64,000 nt of DNA from Polyangiaceae bacterium (GTDB taxonomy: Bacteria > Myxococcota_A > Polyangia > Polyangiales > Polyangiaceae): positions 23,341-87,340 of the forward strand of contig JAICTZ010000028.1 of NCBI GenBank assembly GCA_025936115.1, written 5' to 3'. A program made the translations under genes and the position numbers. The notes under the pieces were generated by a model that saw only the letters and a program-made list of their open reading frames with translations, ran no database searches and was not told the DNA's origin. This document shows, piece by piece, positions 8,085 to 16,655 of the stretch (position 1 is its first letter; each line of letters opens with the position of its first letter).

Positions 8085-9442
8085 ACAACGACAAGCAGCG
8101 TGCGCTCTTGGTCGACGACGACGCAGCCGTCCGCACCGTACTGGCAGCTCTGCTGCGCCAAGGCGGCATCGAGGCGATCGAAGCCGCGAGCGCCGCCGAA
8201 GCGCTCGCGCTCCTGGACGAAGGCGCAGCGGACGTGATGGTGACCGATCTCCGCATGCCCGGCATGGACGGCATGGAGCTCTTGGCGCGCGCGAGCAAAA
8301 CCTGGCCCGACGTGCCGGTGATCATGCTGACGGCGCACGGCAATATCCCACTCGCCGTGGAGGCAATGCGCCACGGAGCCTTCGAATTCATGCTGAAACC
8401 CTTCGATCGCGTCGAAGTGTTGGCGGTCGTCGAACGCGCGCTGTTGCTCGCTCGGCTAAACGGCGGGCCACCGGCGCCAGCTGCTGCCGTCGAACGGAGC
8501 CTGCTCGGTGATTCCGGCTTGCTCGCCGCGCTCAAAGCCGACATCGCGCGCGCGGCCAAGAGCAGCGCGACGGTGCTCATTCTCGGAGAAAGTGGCACGG
8601 GTAAGGAGCTCGTCGCGCGGGCTGTCCACGAGCAGAGCCCGCGCCGCGGCGGTCCATTCGTGAAGCTCAATTGCGCTGCCTTTCCCGAAGCACTGCTCGA
8701 AAGCGAGATCTTCGGTTACGAGAAAGGTGCGTTCACGGGCGCGACCAAGCGCAAGCCGGGGCGCGTCGAGCTCGCCGAGGGCGGAACGTTGTTGCTCGAC
8801 GAGATCGGCGACTATTCGGCGGAGACGCAGGTAAAGCTGCTCAGGATCCTGCAGGAGCGCGAAATTTCGCGGCTCGGGAGCACCGACACGTTCCCGGTAG
8901 ACGTCCGCTTCATCGCCGCGACCAACAAGAACCTCCAGGCGCTCGTGGCGCGCGGCGAGTTCCGCCAAGACCTCTACTACCGGCTCAGCGTGTTGCCCAT
9001 CAGCGTGCCGCCGCTGCGCGCGCGACCGGAGGATATCGTGGTGCTGGTGCCACGGTTCGCACTTACCTCGGGCGCCGCCAACGGACGGGGTGCCGTCGAA
9101 ATCGAGCCCTGCGCTCTCGAGCTCATGCAGTCGCAACCCTGGCCGGGCAACGTGCGCCAGCTCGAGAATTTCGTCGAGCGCCTCGTCGTCTTCTCCGACG
9201 GACCTCGCATAGGGCTTGCCGACGTCGAGCGGGAGATGCTGCGTGACGCGACGCCCGACACGGAGCTCGGCCCTCAGGTGAGCCCTCAGGGAGGACTCCG
9301 AGGCGCGCGCCTCGCCGCCGAACGCGACGCGATCCGCGAGGCCTTGCGACTTTCAGGCAACAACCGCACGCGCGCCGCGCGCTTGCTCAACATGAGTCGG
9401 CGGACGCTCTACAACAAGCTCGAAGAGCTGGGACTCCTTTAG
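8081..9442 (+). CDS. NtrC-family sigma-54-dependent response regulator
   Basis: Receiver domain (1-120) with acidic pocket D12-D14 and phosphoacceptor D56 in VTDLRMPGMDG. The AAA+ domain follows, with Walker A GESGTGKE, an intact sigma-54 contact loop GAFTGA, Walker B GGTLLLDEIGD and the arginine-finger region. It ends in a Fis-type HTH (SGNNRTRAARLLNMSRRTLYNKLEELGLL split across two helices). All parts needed to activate sigma-54 promoters are present. The start is a TTG at 8081 overlapping the kinase stop, so both proteins should be made in step. No clear -24/-12 promoter was seen immediately downstream, so targets are probably elsewhere. Confidence 0.93.
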   Translation: MNNDKQRALLVDDDAAVRTVLAALLRQGGIEAIEAASAAEALALLDEGAADVMVTDLRMPGMDGMELLARASKTWPDVPVIMLTAHGNIPLAVEAMRHGAFEFMLKPFDRVEVLAVVERALLLARLNGGPPAPAAAVERSLLGDSGLLAALKADIARAAKSSATVLILGESGTGKELVARAVHEQSPRRGGPFVKLNCAAFPEALLESEIFGYEKGAFTGATKRKPGRVELAEGGTLLLDEIGDYSAETQVKLLRILQEREISRLGSTDTFPVDVRFIAATNKNLQALVARGEFRQDLYYRLSVLPISVPPLRARPEDIVVLVPRFALTSGAANGRGAVEIEPCALELMQSQPWPGNVRQLENFVERLVVFSDGPRIGLADVEREMLRDATPDTELGPQVSPQGGLRGARLAAERDAIREALRLSGNNRTRAARLLNMSRRTLYNKLEELGLL

Positions 9443-9589
9443 CGCGTTCACGCAACTGCACACTCGTGAAGGAGGATGCACAGCGCTCATCCGGGCCGCC
9501 TGCGATAGCTCGAGAAAGTCCGCTGGAACGATCCTTGCGATGCCCGCCGCCAGCGAGCCGCAGCAGCGGCGAGAAGCGGAGGTTTTCGC

Positions 9590-10348
9590 ATGCAGTGGCA
9601 AATTCGCTATCGAACTCAGCGCTCGTTCGGGGTGCCGAAGGGGAGGGGCACGCCGACATATTCGGACGTGCGCTGGCTCGTGGGTGTCGGCGCCGCTCTG
9701 ATCGGATCACTCGTCAATCAGCGCGCGGCTCACGCCGACGAGGCGGGCTCGCCGCGCAAGGTCACCGGGCTCGGGGATTTACCGGCGTGGTCCGTGCGAT
9801 TGAGTGGGGCGGGCGGCGTCCCGTTGCCGACGACGCACGAGCAGCTCCTGAATGCCGACGGCTACTCGGGCGCACGCTGGACCGTCACTGCTGCCGTCGA
9901 ACGACGCGTCTACGGTCATCTCGGGGTCGGGTTGCTCGGCATTTACGGGGCTCGCACCCTCACTGCGTCGCCGCAAGACGGTGCCAATGAGTTCATCGAG
10001 GGGGCCGTGTCGCGCTATTCGGAACGGCACTGGATCGCAGCCGCGGAGTTGCCGTTCACCTTTCTCCTTGCGCGCCTAGGTCATCGCGATCACGCCTGGC
10101 TGGAAGTCTCCCTGGTTCCGTGGCTCGGTGTCGGCTTCGGAAGCCACGAGTTTTACGGCGGCGGGGAGTGGCGCGCGGGACCGGCGCTTGGGGGTACTGG
10201 GCGTCTCATGGTTCGCGGTCGTCACGGCGGCGCCGGCTTGGCTGCCGGAGCGTACACGCTGCGCGTCGCGCAACCGTCGAGCGTCCCGACTGCAGTCGAC
10301 TTCGGCATGATCTTTTTTGGTGTCGTCGGGGGTTTCGATGTCGGCTAA
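9590..10348 (+). CDS. Putative small outer-membrane beta-barrel protein (copy 1 of a paralogous pair)
   Basis: Uncharacterised 252-residue exported protein. It has a long N-terminal leader with a hydrophobic core (WLVGVGAALIGSLVNQ) ending RAAHADE. The rest is alternating polar/aromatic strands with Gly-rich turns such as LVPWLGVGFGSHEFYGGGE. It is clearly related to the protein at 20550-21317 (shared PAW..R, AxGYxGxR, VTAxxxxxxxxHxGxG, LGVGFGS and LYG/FYG positions). GGAGG sits 8 nt before the ATG. It overlaps the downstream lipoprotein by 11 nt. A phage-like or transporter function cannot be assigned; an envelope role is inferred. Confidence 0.7.
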   Translation: MQWQIRYRTQRSFGVPKGRGTPTYSDVRWLVGVGAALIGSLVNQRAAHADEAGSPRKVTGLGDLPAWSVRLSGAGGVPLPTTHEQLLNADGYSGARWTVTAAVERRVYGHLGVGLLGIYGARTLTASPQDGANEFIEGAVSRYSERHWIAAAELPFTFLLARLGHRDHAWLEVSLVPWLGVGFGSHEFYGGGEWRAGPALGGTGRLMVRGRHGGAGLAAGAYTLRVAQPSSVPTAVDFGMIFFGVVGGFDVG

Positions 10349-10877
10349 AAACCAACGTTCGCTCGCGCTTCTCGCGCTCGCGTGCGGCGCATGCCTCGAC
10401 TTCGGTTCGAGCGCGGGCGTCGGCACGGACGAAACGACGATCGAGGTGACTCCGCCGCGCGTGCTCGACACTCTTTGCGCGCAAGGCGCCTACACGCTGA
10501 CGGGCGCGGCGGTGCGTCGCGCGGGGCTCACACCGGACTCCTGCGGCTTCGAACTCGGGCCCGGAGACGGCTCGGTCACTTTTTCGACGTCGGGATCGCC
10601 GGAGGAGACTCTGGGGAGCACCACAGAGCTCCGCGCTCTCGTCGTCGACTTGGAGGGCGGCGCTCATGCCGCGCGCTGGGTCGCTCTCACCCCCGTGCCC
10701 GACTCGACTGCGGCGCTCGAACCGAGACCCGACACGAGAGCAACCACTTCATTCACGGTGAGCTCGGGCGGCAGGCATCTTGGACTGCTCGACGTCGAGG
10801 GCAAGATCACGATCCCGCCCTACTCGGGGGGATGCTCGGTGGCGCGGGCGCGTGGACCGGAGCGGCCCCGCCCCTGA
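10338..10877 (+). CDS. Uncharacterised lipoprotein (copy 1 of a paralogous pair)
   Basis: Lipoprotein of 179 residues with signal peptide and lipobox LACGAC. The start is taken at the ATG at 10338, inside the upstream barrel gene, because it puts the basic N-region directly before the hydrophobic core; an in-frame GTG lies 21 nt further upstream. The mature part shares with the lipoprotein at 20069-20557 the pattern DTxCAxxAYxLxG followed by GLTxDSCGFxLGP, with two conserved cysteines that could form a disulfide. It is probably translated together with the barrel. No domain recognised. Confidence 0.75.
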   Translation: MSAKNQRSLALLALACGACLDFGSSAGVGTDETTIEVTPPRVLDTLCAQGAYTLTGAAVRRAGLTPDSCGFELGPGDGSVTFSTSGSPEETLGSTTELRALVVDLEGGAHAARWVALTPVPDSTAALEPRPDTRATTSFTVSSGGRHLGLLDVEGKITIPPYSGGCSVARARGPERPRP

Positions 10878-10892
10878 GAGGCGGGAAGCACC

Positions 10893-11402
10893 GTGGTTTC
10901 AGTCACTCACGAATTTACACGTCGGACCCGCTATTTTTCACATGCTGGATTGCAGGCCGCTCGTTCGCGAGGGAGTCCAGTTAGTAAGCGAGTCGTCGCG
11001 ACAGTCGTGATCGTCGCGAATTGTCATCACGACCTCACGGTCTTGCCGGACGGCAAAATCGCATGTCTGTCCTGGATTCAGCAGAGCGGCGATCGGCCGA
11101 GCGATCTGCTCGAGAGCGACTATCAGGGCAACGTCAAGAAGGTGATGACACTCGATTCGAAGGTCTACGCGGGTGGTACGGGACTGGGCGGCGGCAGCGG
11201 TACGTACCACGCGCCCGGCACCACCAGCTCGGTGCTCGGCGACGTCCAGCGCTTGCCGAACGGCAACACGCTCGTCACCTTCTCGATCGCGGGAACCATG
11301 GACGAGATCGATGCATCCGGTAGCGTCGTGCAGCACATCAGCGGGCCGGGCGGCTACGCAGACTGGCGTGAAACGCTGTACGGTCCGCCGCTGCGTTTCT
11401 GA
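10893..11402 (+). pseudogene. Remnant of arylsulfotransferase (ASST)-like beta-propeller protein, internal deletion
   Basis: The frame contains two recognisable ends of an ASST/PQQ-like propeller joined together. One is HHDLTVLPDGKIACLSW with a following SDLLESDYQGNV segment, from the middle of such proteins. The other is GDVQRLPNGNTLVTFS followed by MDEIDASGSVVQ and YADWRETLYGPP, from their C-terminus. Intact homologues carry well over 100 residues between these parts and several hundred before the first. There is no signal peptide and no ribosome-binding site before the GTG at 10893. Most likely a deletion relic; expression as a 169-residue protein cannot be excluded. Confidence 0.6.
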
Positions 11403-11475
11403 GCGTCTCGTCCTGGACGGCGGTGCTCAAGCCCGGATAGATGCATGCCGTGCATAGCCGTGATACGAGCAATGC

Positions 11476-12420
11476 GTGATCGGCATGCAGCGCGAACGGC
11501 CCGTTCTCGACGTCGCCGATCTGGAGCTCGTCCTCACTCTGGCGGAGGCCGGCAGCACCGTGCGCGCGTCCACGCGGCTGCACGTCACGCAGTCTGCCGT
11601 GAGCCGCGGGCTGACGGCGGTCGAAGAAAAACTCGGAGTCCGGCTGTTCGAGCGCAAGGCGCGCGGACTCGAGCTGACGGCCGCCGGTCGCCGCCTGACC
11701 GAGGCAGCGGGACCCTTGCTCGCGCAGCTCGTGGATCTCGAGGAGCGCGCCCGCACTGGCGCGGCGACGAACGCGCCGCTGCGCGTGGTCTGCGAATGCT
11801 ACACGGCCTATAGCTGGCTCCCGGGCGCGCTTTCGAGGCTCGGGCCAGCCCTCGGGACCGAGCTCGAGGCGGCGATTGACCACACGCACGCGCCGATCGA
11901 GGCGCTGCTCACGGGTGACGCCGACGTGGCGCTGCTGACGACCGCGAAGGTGCCGCAGCGGATGCTCGAGGCGCCCCTGTTTCACGACGAGATCGTCTTC
12001 GTCGTTGCCGCGACCCACCCGCTCGCCGCGCGCCCCGCGATCAGCGCGCACGACCTCGAGCCGTACGCGTTGATTGTGTCCAGCAGCACGCCCGAACCGG
12101 AGCGAAAGTGGTTTTTTCGCCAGGTCTTCAGGCGCGGGACACCACGCCTGAAGCTGCTTCGGTTCCCGCTCACCGAAGCGGTCATCGAAGCCACGCGCGC
12201 GGGCATGGGTGTCGCAGCGATGTCCGAATGGGTTGCTCGTCCGTACGTTGCCGGGGGCGGCCTCGTCGCGCGGTCGCTCCAGGGCAAGCGCCTCGAGCGG
12301 CCCTGGCGCATTGCTTATCGCCGCGAGGTCGCGGTGGTGGCGACTCGGCTCGCGACCGCGCTCCGAGGCGCACCGCCGCGCCTTGTTGAAGGCACGAAAC
12401 CTCACGCGGGCCGGGGATAG
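11476..12420 (+). CDS. LysR-family transcriptional regulator
   Basis: Regulator of 314 residues. The winged HTH (about 12-70) shows LVLTLAEAGSTVRASTRLHVTQSAVSRGLTAVEEKLG and LFERKARGLELTAAG split over helix and wing. The rest is a two-lobed substrate-binding domain (PLRVVCECYTAYSWLP, GDADVALLTT, HPLAARPAIS), with features resembling MetR-type members. Start: GTG at 11476 or ATG at 11485. The gene is convergent with the GST gene (19-bp overlap of ends) and has no divergent partner, so its target is not evident from position. Ligand unknown. Confidence 0.87.
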   Translation: MIGMQRERPVLDVADLELVLTLAEAGSTVRASTRLHVTQSAVSRGLTAVEEKLGVRLFERKARGLELTAAGRRLTEAAGPLLAQLVDLEERARTGAATNAPLRVVCECYTAYSWLPGALSRLGPALGTELEAAIDHTHAPIEALLTGDADVALLTTAKVPQRMLEAPLFHDEIVFVVAATHPLAARPAISAHDLEPYALIVSSSTPEPERKWFFRQVFRRGTPRLKLLRFPLTEAVIEATRAGMGVAAMSEWVARPYVAGGGLVARSLQGKRLERPWRIAYRREVAVVATRLATALRGAPPRLVEGTKPHAGRG

Positions 12421-13064
12421 TCCGCGCGCGTACTCGGCGTGGCTGACTTCAGCGGCCCGCGCTCGACGGCGAACGCCTCCATCTCGGCCGCGAGCACGCG
12501 CGCGACGGCGGGGCGCGCCTTCATGCGCTCGAAGAACGCCGCGAGCCCGGCGTAGTCACTCACGCAGAGTGGTGTTGCCTGCGCCCAATTGAGGACCGTA
12601 AAGAGATAGATGTCCGCGACCGAGTACCCCTCCAAGAGGTACTCGCGATGCGCGAGATGGTCATTGGCGACCGCGAGCCGCGCGTGCGCGTTCCCGCGCG
12701 CGTATGCCTTCGCTCCGTCCGGCGCCTTCGGATCGAGCAAAGGGATGAATACGGCCTTGTGCAGCTCGGTGCCGATGAACGACAACCAGCGATGCAAGAG
12801 CGTGCGCTGCCACGGTTCGTCGGGCACGAGCGGCGTGCCGGCCGCGACGAACTGCAGGATGGCTGCGTTTTCCGTGAGGACGCGACCCTCGTCGGTGTGG
12901 AGCACCGGGACCATACCGAGCGGATGGATCGCGGCGCCGTCGGGCGCAAGGCGCGTATCGTGGTCGATTTGGACGTACTCCGCCGGGCGACCGATTTCCT
13001 CGAGCGCGGTGCGGGTAGCCATGGAGCAGGCGAGCGGTGAGATGAAGAGCTTCATGCGCTTCAT
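12402..13064 (-). CDS. Glutathione S-transferase family protein
   Basis: Cytosolic GST-fold protein. A thioredoxin-like N-terminal domain begins MKLFISPLACSMATRTALEEIG, where S9 or C12 is the likely glutathione-contacting residue. It contains the cis-Pro and glutathione-binding GMVPVLHTDEG and TENAAILQF segments, followed by the all-helical C-terminal domain. About 220 residues, normal for the family. The start is chosen at the ATG at 13064; another ATG lies 9 nt downstream, and the longer open frame upstream is Arg-rich and unlikely. It resembles the bacterial beta/Nu-like GSTs used in electrophile detoxification; no substrate can be named. Confidence 0.88.
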   Translation of the reverse strand: MKRMKLFISPLACSMATRTALEEIGRPAEYVQIDHDTRLAPDGAAIHPLGMVPVLHTDEGRVLTENAAILQFVAAGTPLVPDEPWQRTLLHRWLSFIGTELHKAVFIPLLDPKAPDGAKAYARGNAHARLAVANDHLAHREYLLEGYSVADIYLFTVLNWAQATPLCVSDYAGLAAFFERMKARPAVARVLAAEMEAFAVERGPLKSATPSTRADYPRPA

Positions 13065-13207
13065 TCTGGGAACCCAGCGGGCCAACGACCAACGCTTTGT
13101 TCGTGTACGAGCTATGCGAAGCGGGAATACGTGGCCGGCGCAGCGGCGCGGTCCCATGAACGTGGGCGAGCGTGAATTGGCGCGACCTGTGATACGTTTG
13201 CTACATT

Positions 13208-14704
13208 GTGACTAGTTCACTTCGTCTGACGTTCGCCGTGGGGCTCTGCTTGGCGCTCAGCTGTGGGGGTAACGAGTCGGGCGCGCCCGGACGCGAGAGC
13301 GGCAGCTCCGGCAAGAGCGGTGGCGCGGGCGCGACGCACGTCGGTGGCACTACGAACGGAGGAACGACGAGCGCCGCAGGTGCGCCGGGCGCCGGCAAGG
13401 GTGGCGGAAACTCGAATGCTGGTAGAGGGAGTGGTGGAAAGGCGAATAGCTCCGGCGGCTCATCGAGTGGTGCGACGGGTGGCGCGAGCGGCGGTAATGC
13501 CGCGGGCACGAACGCGGCGGGAACGGGCGGGTTGAATCGCGCGGGCTCGAGCGGGACGGGCGGCACGGAGAGCACGGCGGCAGGCGAGGCGGGCGAGGCG
13601 GGGGCGGTGGGGAATGGAGGCGAGGGCGGCTCCGGGCCGAGCTGCGAGCATCCGATGTCGTTCGCGGCGCCGAACAGCAGCGTGGCGCCGTACGCGAACG
13701 TCAACGCCGGGTTCGCGCTGGTCGGGACGAAGCTCGCGCTCGGCTACGGCACGCCGGCGAAGGATGGGCCCTATTGGACGCTGTTCGATCCGGTGCTGCA
13801 GACGTTCAGCACGCCGAAGCTGCTCGCGCTTCCCGGTGTCACGCCGCACGGGACTGAGTTTCATGTTGCGCTCACGACGCTGCCCGATGGGCACCTTGCC
13901 GCTGCATGGACCGATCAGAGCAACTCTTACCTTTCGCTCGGTATCGAAACCGATACTCCGAAGGCCTTGAAGCTGTCGGACATGATCGGTCTGCCGTACC
14001 CGCAGGTCGCGATCGCGCCGTTCTTCGACGGCCGAGTCGCCGTGGCGTGGAAGGAGGCGGGCGCCGGGTCCTACAACTACCGCGTCATCCTCGACGTCTT
14101 CGATCCGAGCTCCTCGTCGCAGCAGATGTTCACGATCGAAGCGCCGGGGAAGGTACAGACCACGCCCCGCCTTTATCTGACGGAAACTCGCCTCGTCGTC
14201 GAGTTGACGGAAACGATTCCGCTCGAGTCCGGGGATTACGTCGCGAAGCGCAACTTCTTCCTCGCGACAGTGGGCGCAAATGACGCACCGGCAACGATCA
14301 CCGCCGCCTCCTTCATTCCGAGCTCGCTCGCGTCCGCTGCGCCACTGCTCATGGACGCGGCGGCTGTGCGCGTCGCCTACGCCCGAGGCAGCCAAGTCCT
14401 GCTCTCGGATCTGGACGAGAACTTTGCGCTGACCGGGACGCCGCTCCTCGTGATGCCCTGGAGTAAGTACTCGTCCGAGCTAGCCTTTTTTCACGATGCC
14501 GCCGGCGAGCAGCTGGTCTTCTCGAGCGGGGACGACGGGCTTCACTCGGTGAAGCTCGACGAGAATCATCACCCGCTCGGCGCACAGGCGTCGTTCGGAG
14601 CGGTCGGTGCCTACTCGACGGGCATGGTGCGGACGAACGTCGGCGTTCTCGCCGTCTGGTATCAGTACAACGGTTCGACGTACGTGACGCCGCTCTGTCC
14701 CTAG
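13208..14704 (+). CDS. Lipoprotein with Gly/Ser-rich linker and putative beta-propeller domain
   Basis: Exported 498-residue protein typical of Polyangia. Signal peptide and lipobox LALSC (Cys19), then a low-complexity Gly/Ala/Ser/Asn linker to about residue 140. The remaining domain of about 355 residues contains repeated Asp/Trp strand motifs (HLAAAWTDQSN, GRVAVAWKEAG, LLSDLDENF) that look like propeller blades. The GTG at 13208 lies in a GTGACTAGTTCAC dyad. No enzyme motif was recognised. Its 3' end faces the coiled-coil lipoprotein gene at 14763. Function unknown; surface display is inferred from lipidation plus linker. Confidence 0.8.
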   Translation: MTSSLRLTFAVGLCLALSCGGNESGAPGRESGSSGKSGGAGATHVGGTTNGGTTSAAGAPGAGKGGGNSNAGRGSGGKANSSGGSSSGATGGASGGNAAGTNAAGTGGLNRAGSSGTGGTESTAAGEAGEAGAVGNGGEGGSGPSCEHPMSFAAPNSSVAPYANVNAGFALVGTKLALGYGTPAKDGPYWTLFDPVLQTFSTPKLLALPGVTPHGTEFHVALTTLPDGHLAAAWTDQSNSYLSLGIETDTPKALKLSDMIGLPYPQVAIAPFFDGRVAVAWKEAGAGSYNYRVILDVFDPSSSSQQMFTIEAPGKVQTTPRLYLTETRLVVELTETIPLESGDYVAKRNFFLATVGANDAPATITAASFIPSSLASAAPLLMDAAAVRVAYARGSQVLLSDLDENFALTGTPLLVMPWSKYSSELAFFHDAAGEQLVFSSGDDGLHSVKLDENHHPLGAQASFGAVGAYSTGMVRTNVGVLAVWYQYNGSTYVTPLCP

Positions 14705-14762
14705 CTCGTAGGCGTCGGCGACGACCGCGGGTTCACACCGCGGCCGCCGCCGAACGGGTCGA

Positions 14763-15242
14763 TCACGCGTGGTCGACCTTCGCTTCCAGATCGTTCCACG
14801 ACTTTTCGACGCGCTTTTTCACGTCGTCCCACGTGGAGGCCGAAGCGGTCTCCACCGCGTGGTACTCGTTGACGAACGCGTCCCGGCTCGCGTGGATGTC
14901 CGTCAGCTTGGCGTCGAGAGCCGCCTTGCGCTTGGGGTTTTCGGTCTTCGCCTTGGCGTCGAGATCGGCGATTTTCTTGTCGAGATCGGCGAGCTTCGTG
15001 TTGATGTCGTGCCGGAAATCCTCGCGTAGCTTGTCGAACGTGGCCTGAGCGTCGGCTTTCTTCTTGTCGGCGTCCGCCTGCGCCTCGTTGATCTGCTCAT
15101 TGGCCTTTTGGGTAGCGTCCGCGATCTTTTGATTGGCCTCGGCCTGCGCTTGATTGGCCTTCTCCTGCTGTTCCCGCGCCGTATTGCACGCGGAACTCAG
15201 AGCCAGGCACACTACACTTCCAATGATGATCGTTGCTCGCAT
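14763..15242 (-). CDS. Coiled-coil lipoprotein
   Basis: Small lipoprotein of 159 residues. Lipobox LSSAC (Cys19), then a highly charged Lys/Ala/Asp/Glu/Gln-rich helix (about residues 25-120) with heptad-like repeats such as KIADATQKANEQINEAQADA, and a C-terminal segment with conserved-looking aromatic residues. The start at 15242 is supported by GAGGAG 8 nt upstream; the open frame extends further upstream but without a signal. The composition resembles Lpp-like or periplasmic spacer lipoproteins, possibly linking outer membrane and peptidoglycan. No specific function assigned. Confidence 0.8.
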   Translation of the reverse strand: MRATIIIGSVVCLALSSACNTAREQQEKANQAQAEANQKIADATQKANEQINEAQADADKKKADAQATFDKLREDFRHDINTKLADLDKKIADLDAKAKTENPKRKAALDAKLTDIHASRDAFVNEYHAVETASASTWDDVKKRVEKSWNDLEAKVDHA

Positions 15243-15387
15243 CGGATTTCTCCTCGAGCAGGATGGCGAGCAAAGGCCGTGCCGGCGCGAGCGCCGATAT
15301 AGTGAGATTGAGTGCCGGCCTGCCCGCCAGAGCGTGGCAGATGATCCCTGCGCGCGCGGCCGGACAGCGAGGGAGCAAGGCGCGGTG

Positions 15388-16317
15388 TTACGGCTCGCAC
15401 ACCATTGCCGGTTCCGGGTCGCGCGCGATCTTACAGACTCGATATTCGTCGCAGCCGTCCGGGGGAACGACGCCACGACGGTAGTCATTGGTCCGGCACG
15501 GACCGTACGGCTCATCACTACCGAGATCGAAGCCGATCAATTGGCCATCGTCGCCGAAGACGACGGATGTCGCACCGAGGCCGTACCACGTAACGGCAGT
15601 TATCCCGCAACCGACGAGTGCATGGAAGTAACTCGGGTCTGAGAGACTCGCTAGATAACTCTCGAGAGTCGTGTCCGGCTGCCCGCCCAGCAGCTCGTAC
15701 GCCTTGGACAGACTCGACTGCTCGTAATCGTTGCACTCGGGCGCGAGCACGCTGCTCGCATCGTCGCAGTGGGTGACATCGCTCTCGTTATCGGGCCCGA
15801 GCCAGCAGGTGGTGTCGTCCGCGCAGGTGCCGGCGACGTCGGCAGTTTCGAGCGTGTCGACGCCGGGGCATTCCGTCGGCTCGTTGCGGAACGCGCCGAC
15901 GAACGCGCCTGTGTCGTCGTAGACGCACGCGGTCGCCGCCTCGCTCGTCTGCGGCACGACGACCGAGCGCCCGCAACCGCGCGACCAGAGGCCTCCGTTC
16001 GCGGCTACGAGCAGGCCGAGTTCGTCGCGCAGCGACGTCCTGCACTGGCGTTGCTCCTGATCGACGCAGCTCGGATCGACGATCCACGTGCGGGTCGGTC
16101 GATCCGGGCACGCACACACGTCGCTCGCATGGCCGCCGCTGGCGCCGCCGGCACCGCTGCCGCCGTCACCGGCCGCGCCGGGTGGCTCGGAGCCCGGCCT
16201 CGCGTGTCCCCGGATGCGTCCACCGCACGCCGCCACGCTGAACACCAGGACCAGTAACCACAGCGATGAGCGCCACCACGCACCGTTCGACTCCCGTTCC
16301 CACATCACGAGGAGCAT
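15388..16317 (-). CDS. Cysteine-rich lipoprotein, function unknown
   Basis: Exported 309-residue protein. Hydrophobic signal LWLLVLVFSVAAC with the lipidated Cys near residue 31, a Gly/Ala/Ser linker (about 45-62), then a domain with about 14 cysteines, including CACPD, CADDTTCW and a C-terminal CDEYRVC. Paired Cys suggest a disulfide-stabilised extracellular fold. ATG at 16317 is used; an in-frame ATG lies four codons later. No domain family recognised. It belongs with the other linker lipoproteins of this region. Confidence 0.75.
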   Translation of the reverse strand: MLLVMWERESNGAWWRSSLWLLVLVFSVAACGGRIRGHARPGSEPPGAAGDGGSGAGGASGGHASDVCACPDRPTRTWIVDPSCVDQEQRQCRTSLRDELGLLVAANGGLWSRGCGRSVVVPQTSEAATACVYDDTGAFVGAFRNEPTECPGVDTLETADVAGTCADDTTCWLGPDNESDVTHCDDASSVLAPECNDYEQSSLSKAYELLGGQPDTTLESYLASLSDPSYFHALVGCGITAVTWYGLGATSVVFGDDGQLIGFDLGSDEPYGPCRTNDYRRGVVPPDGCDEYRVCKIARDPEPAMVCEP

Positions 16318-16387
16318 GACTTCTGATTGAGTCTTCGCAAGCTCCGCGCGAAGCTCGGTGGGAAAATGGCGTAGGCCACGCCACCAC

Positions 16388-16579
16388 TCACTGAGCCGGT
16401 GCTATCTCGATGCTCCGTTGACCGTCCTCATCGACGGACACGTGGACCGCCCACGGCCTGCAGCAGACCGCGCAATCTTCGACGAAAGCGCCGGACGTAT
16501 CGGGATCGACGAAGAGCTCGACGCGCTCTCGGCAATACGGACAGCGGACCTTGGCGGTATCTTCGTGGAGTTTGGGCAT
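16388..16579 (-). CDS. CPXCG-motif cysteine-rich protein (putative zinc ribbon)
   Basis: A 63-residue protein with two CxxC pairs, C13/C16 in RCPYCRERVELFVDPD and C36/C39 in EDCAVCCRPW, followed by a short beta stretch. This arrangement is diagnostic of the small CPXCG family of proteobacterial and myxobacterial zinc-ribbon proteins, although the final Gly of CPxCG is Arg here. Presumably binds one zinc; role unknown. It lies 76 bp downstream of the membrane-protein gene at 16656 on the same strand and may share its transcript. Confidence 0.8.
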   Translation of the reverse strand: MPKLHEDTAKVRCPYCRERVELFVDPDTSGAFVEDCAVCCRPWAVHVSVDEDGQRSIEIAPAQ

Positions 16580-16655
16580 GAGCAGCGAGCGGCCAAAGCG
16601 GCACGCTATTGGCGCCCCGGCGCGCCGTCCAATCGGCGATGGGATCGACGGGCGC

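Noticed and set aside
13207..13219. GTGACTAGTTCAC dyad as an operator
   Set aside because: It contains the start codon of the lipoprotein gene and is short; no second site or regulator suggests a function.
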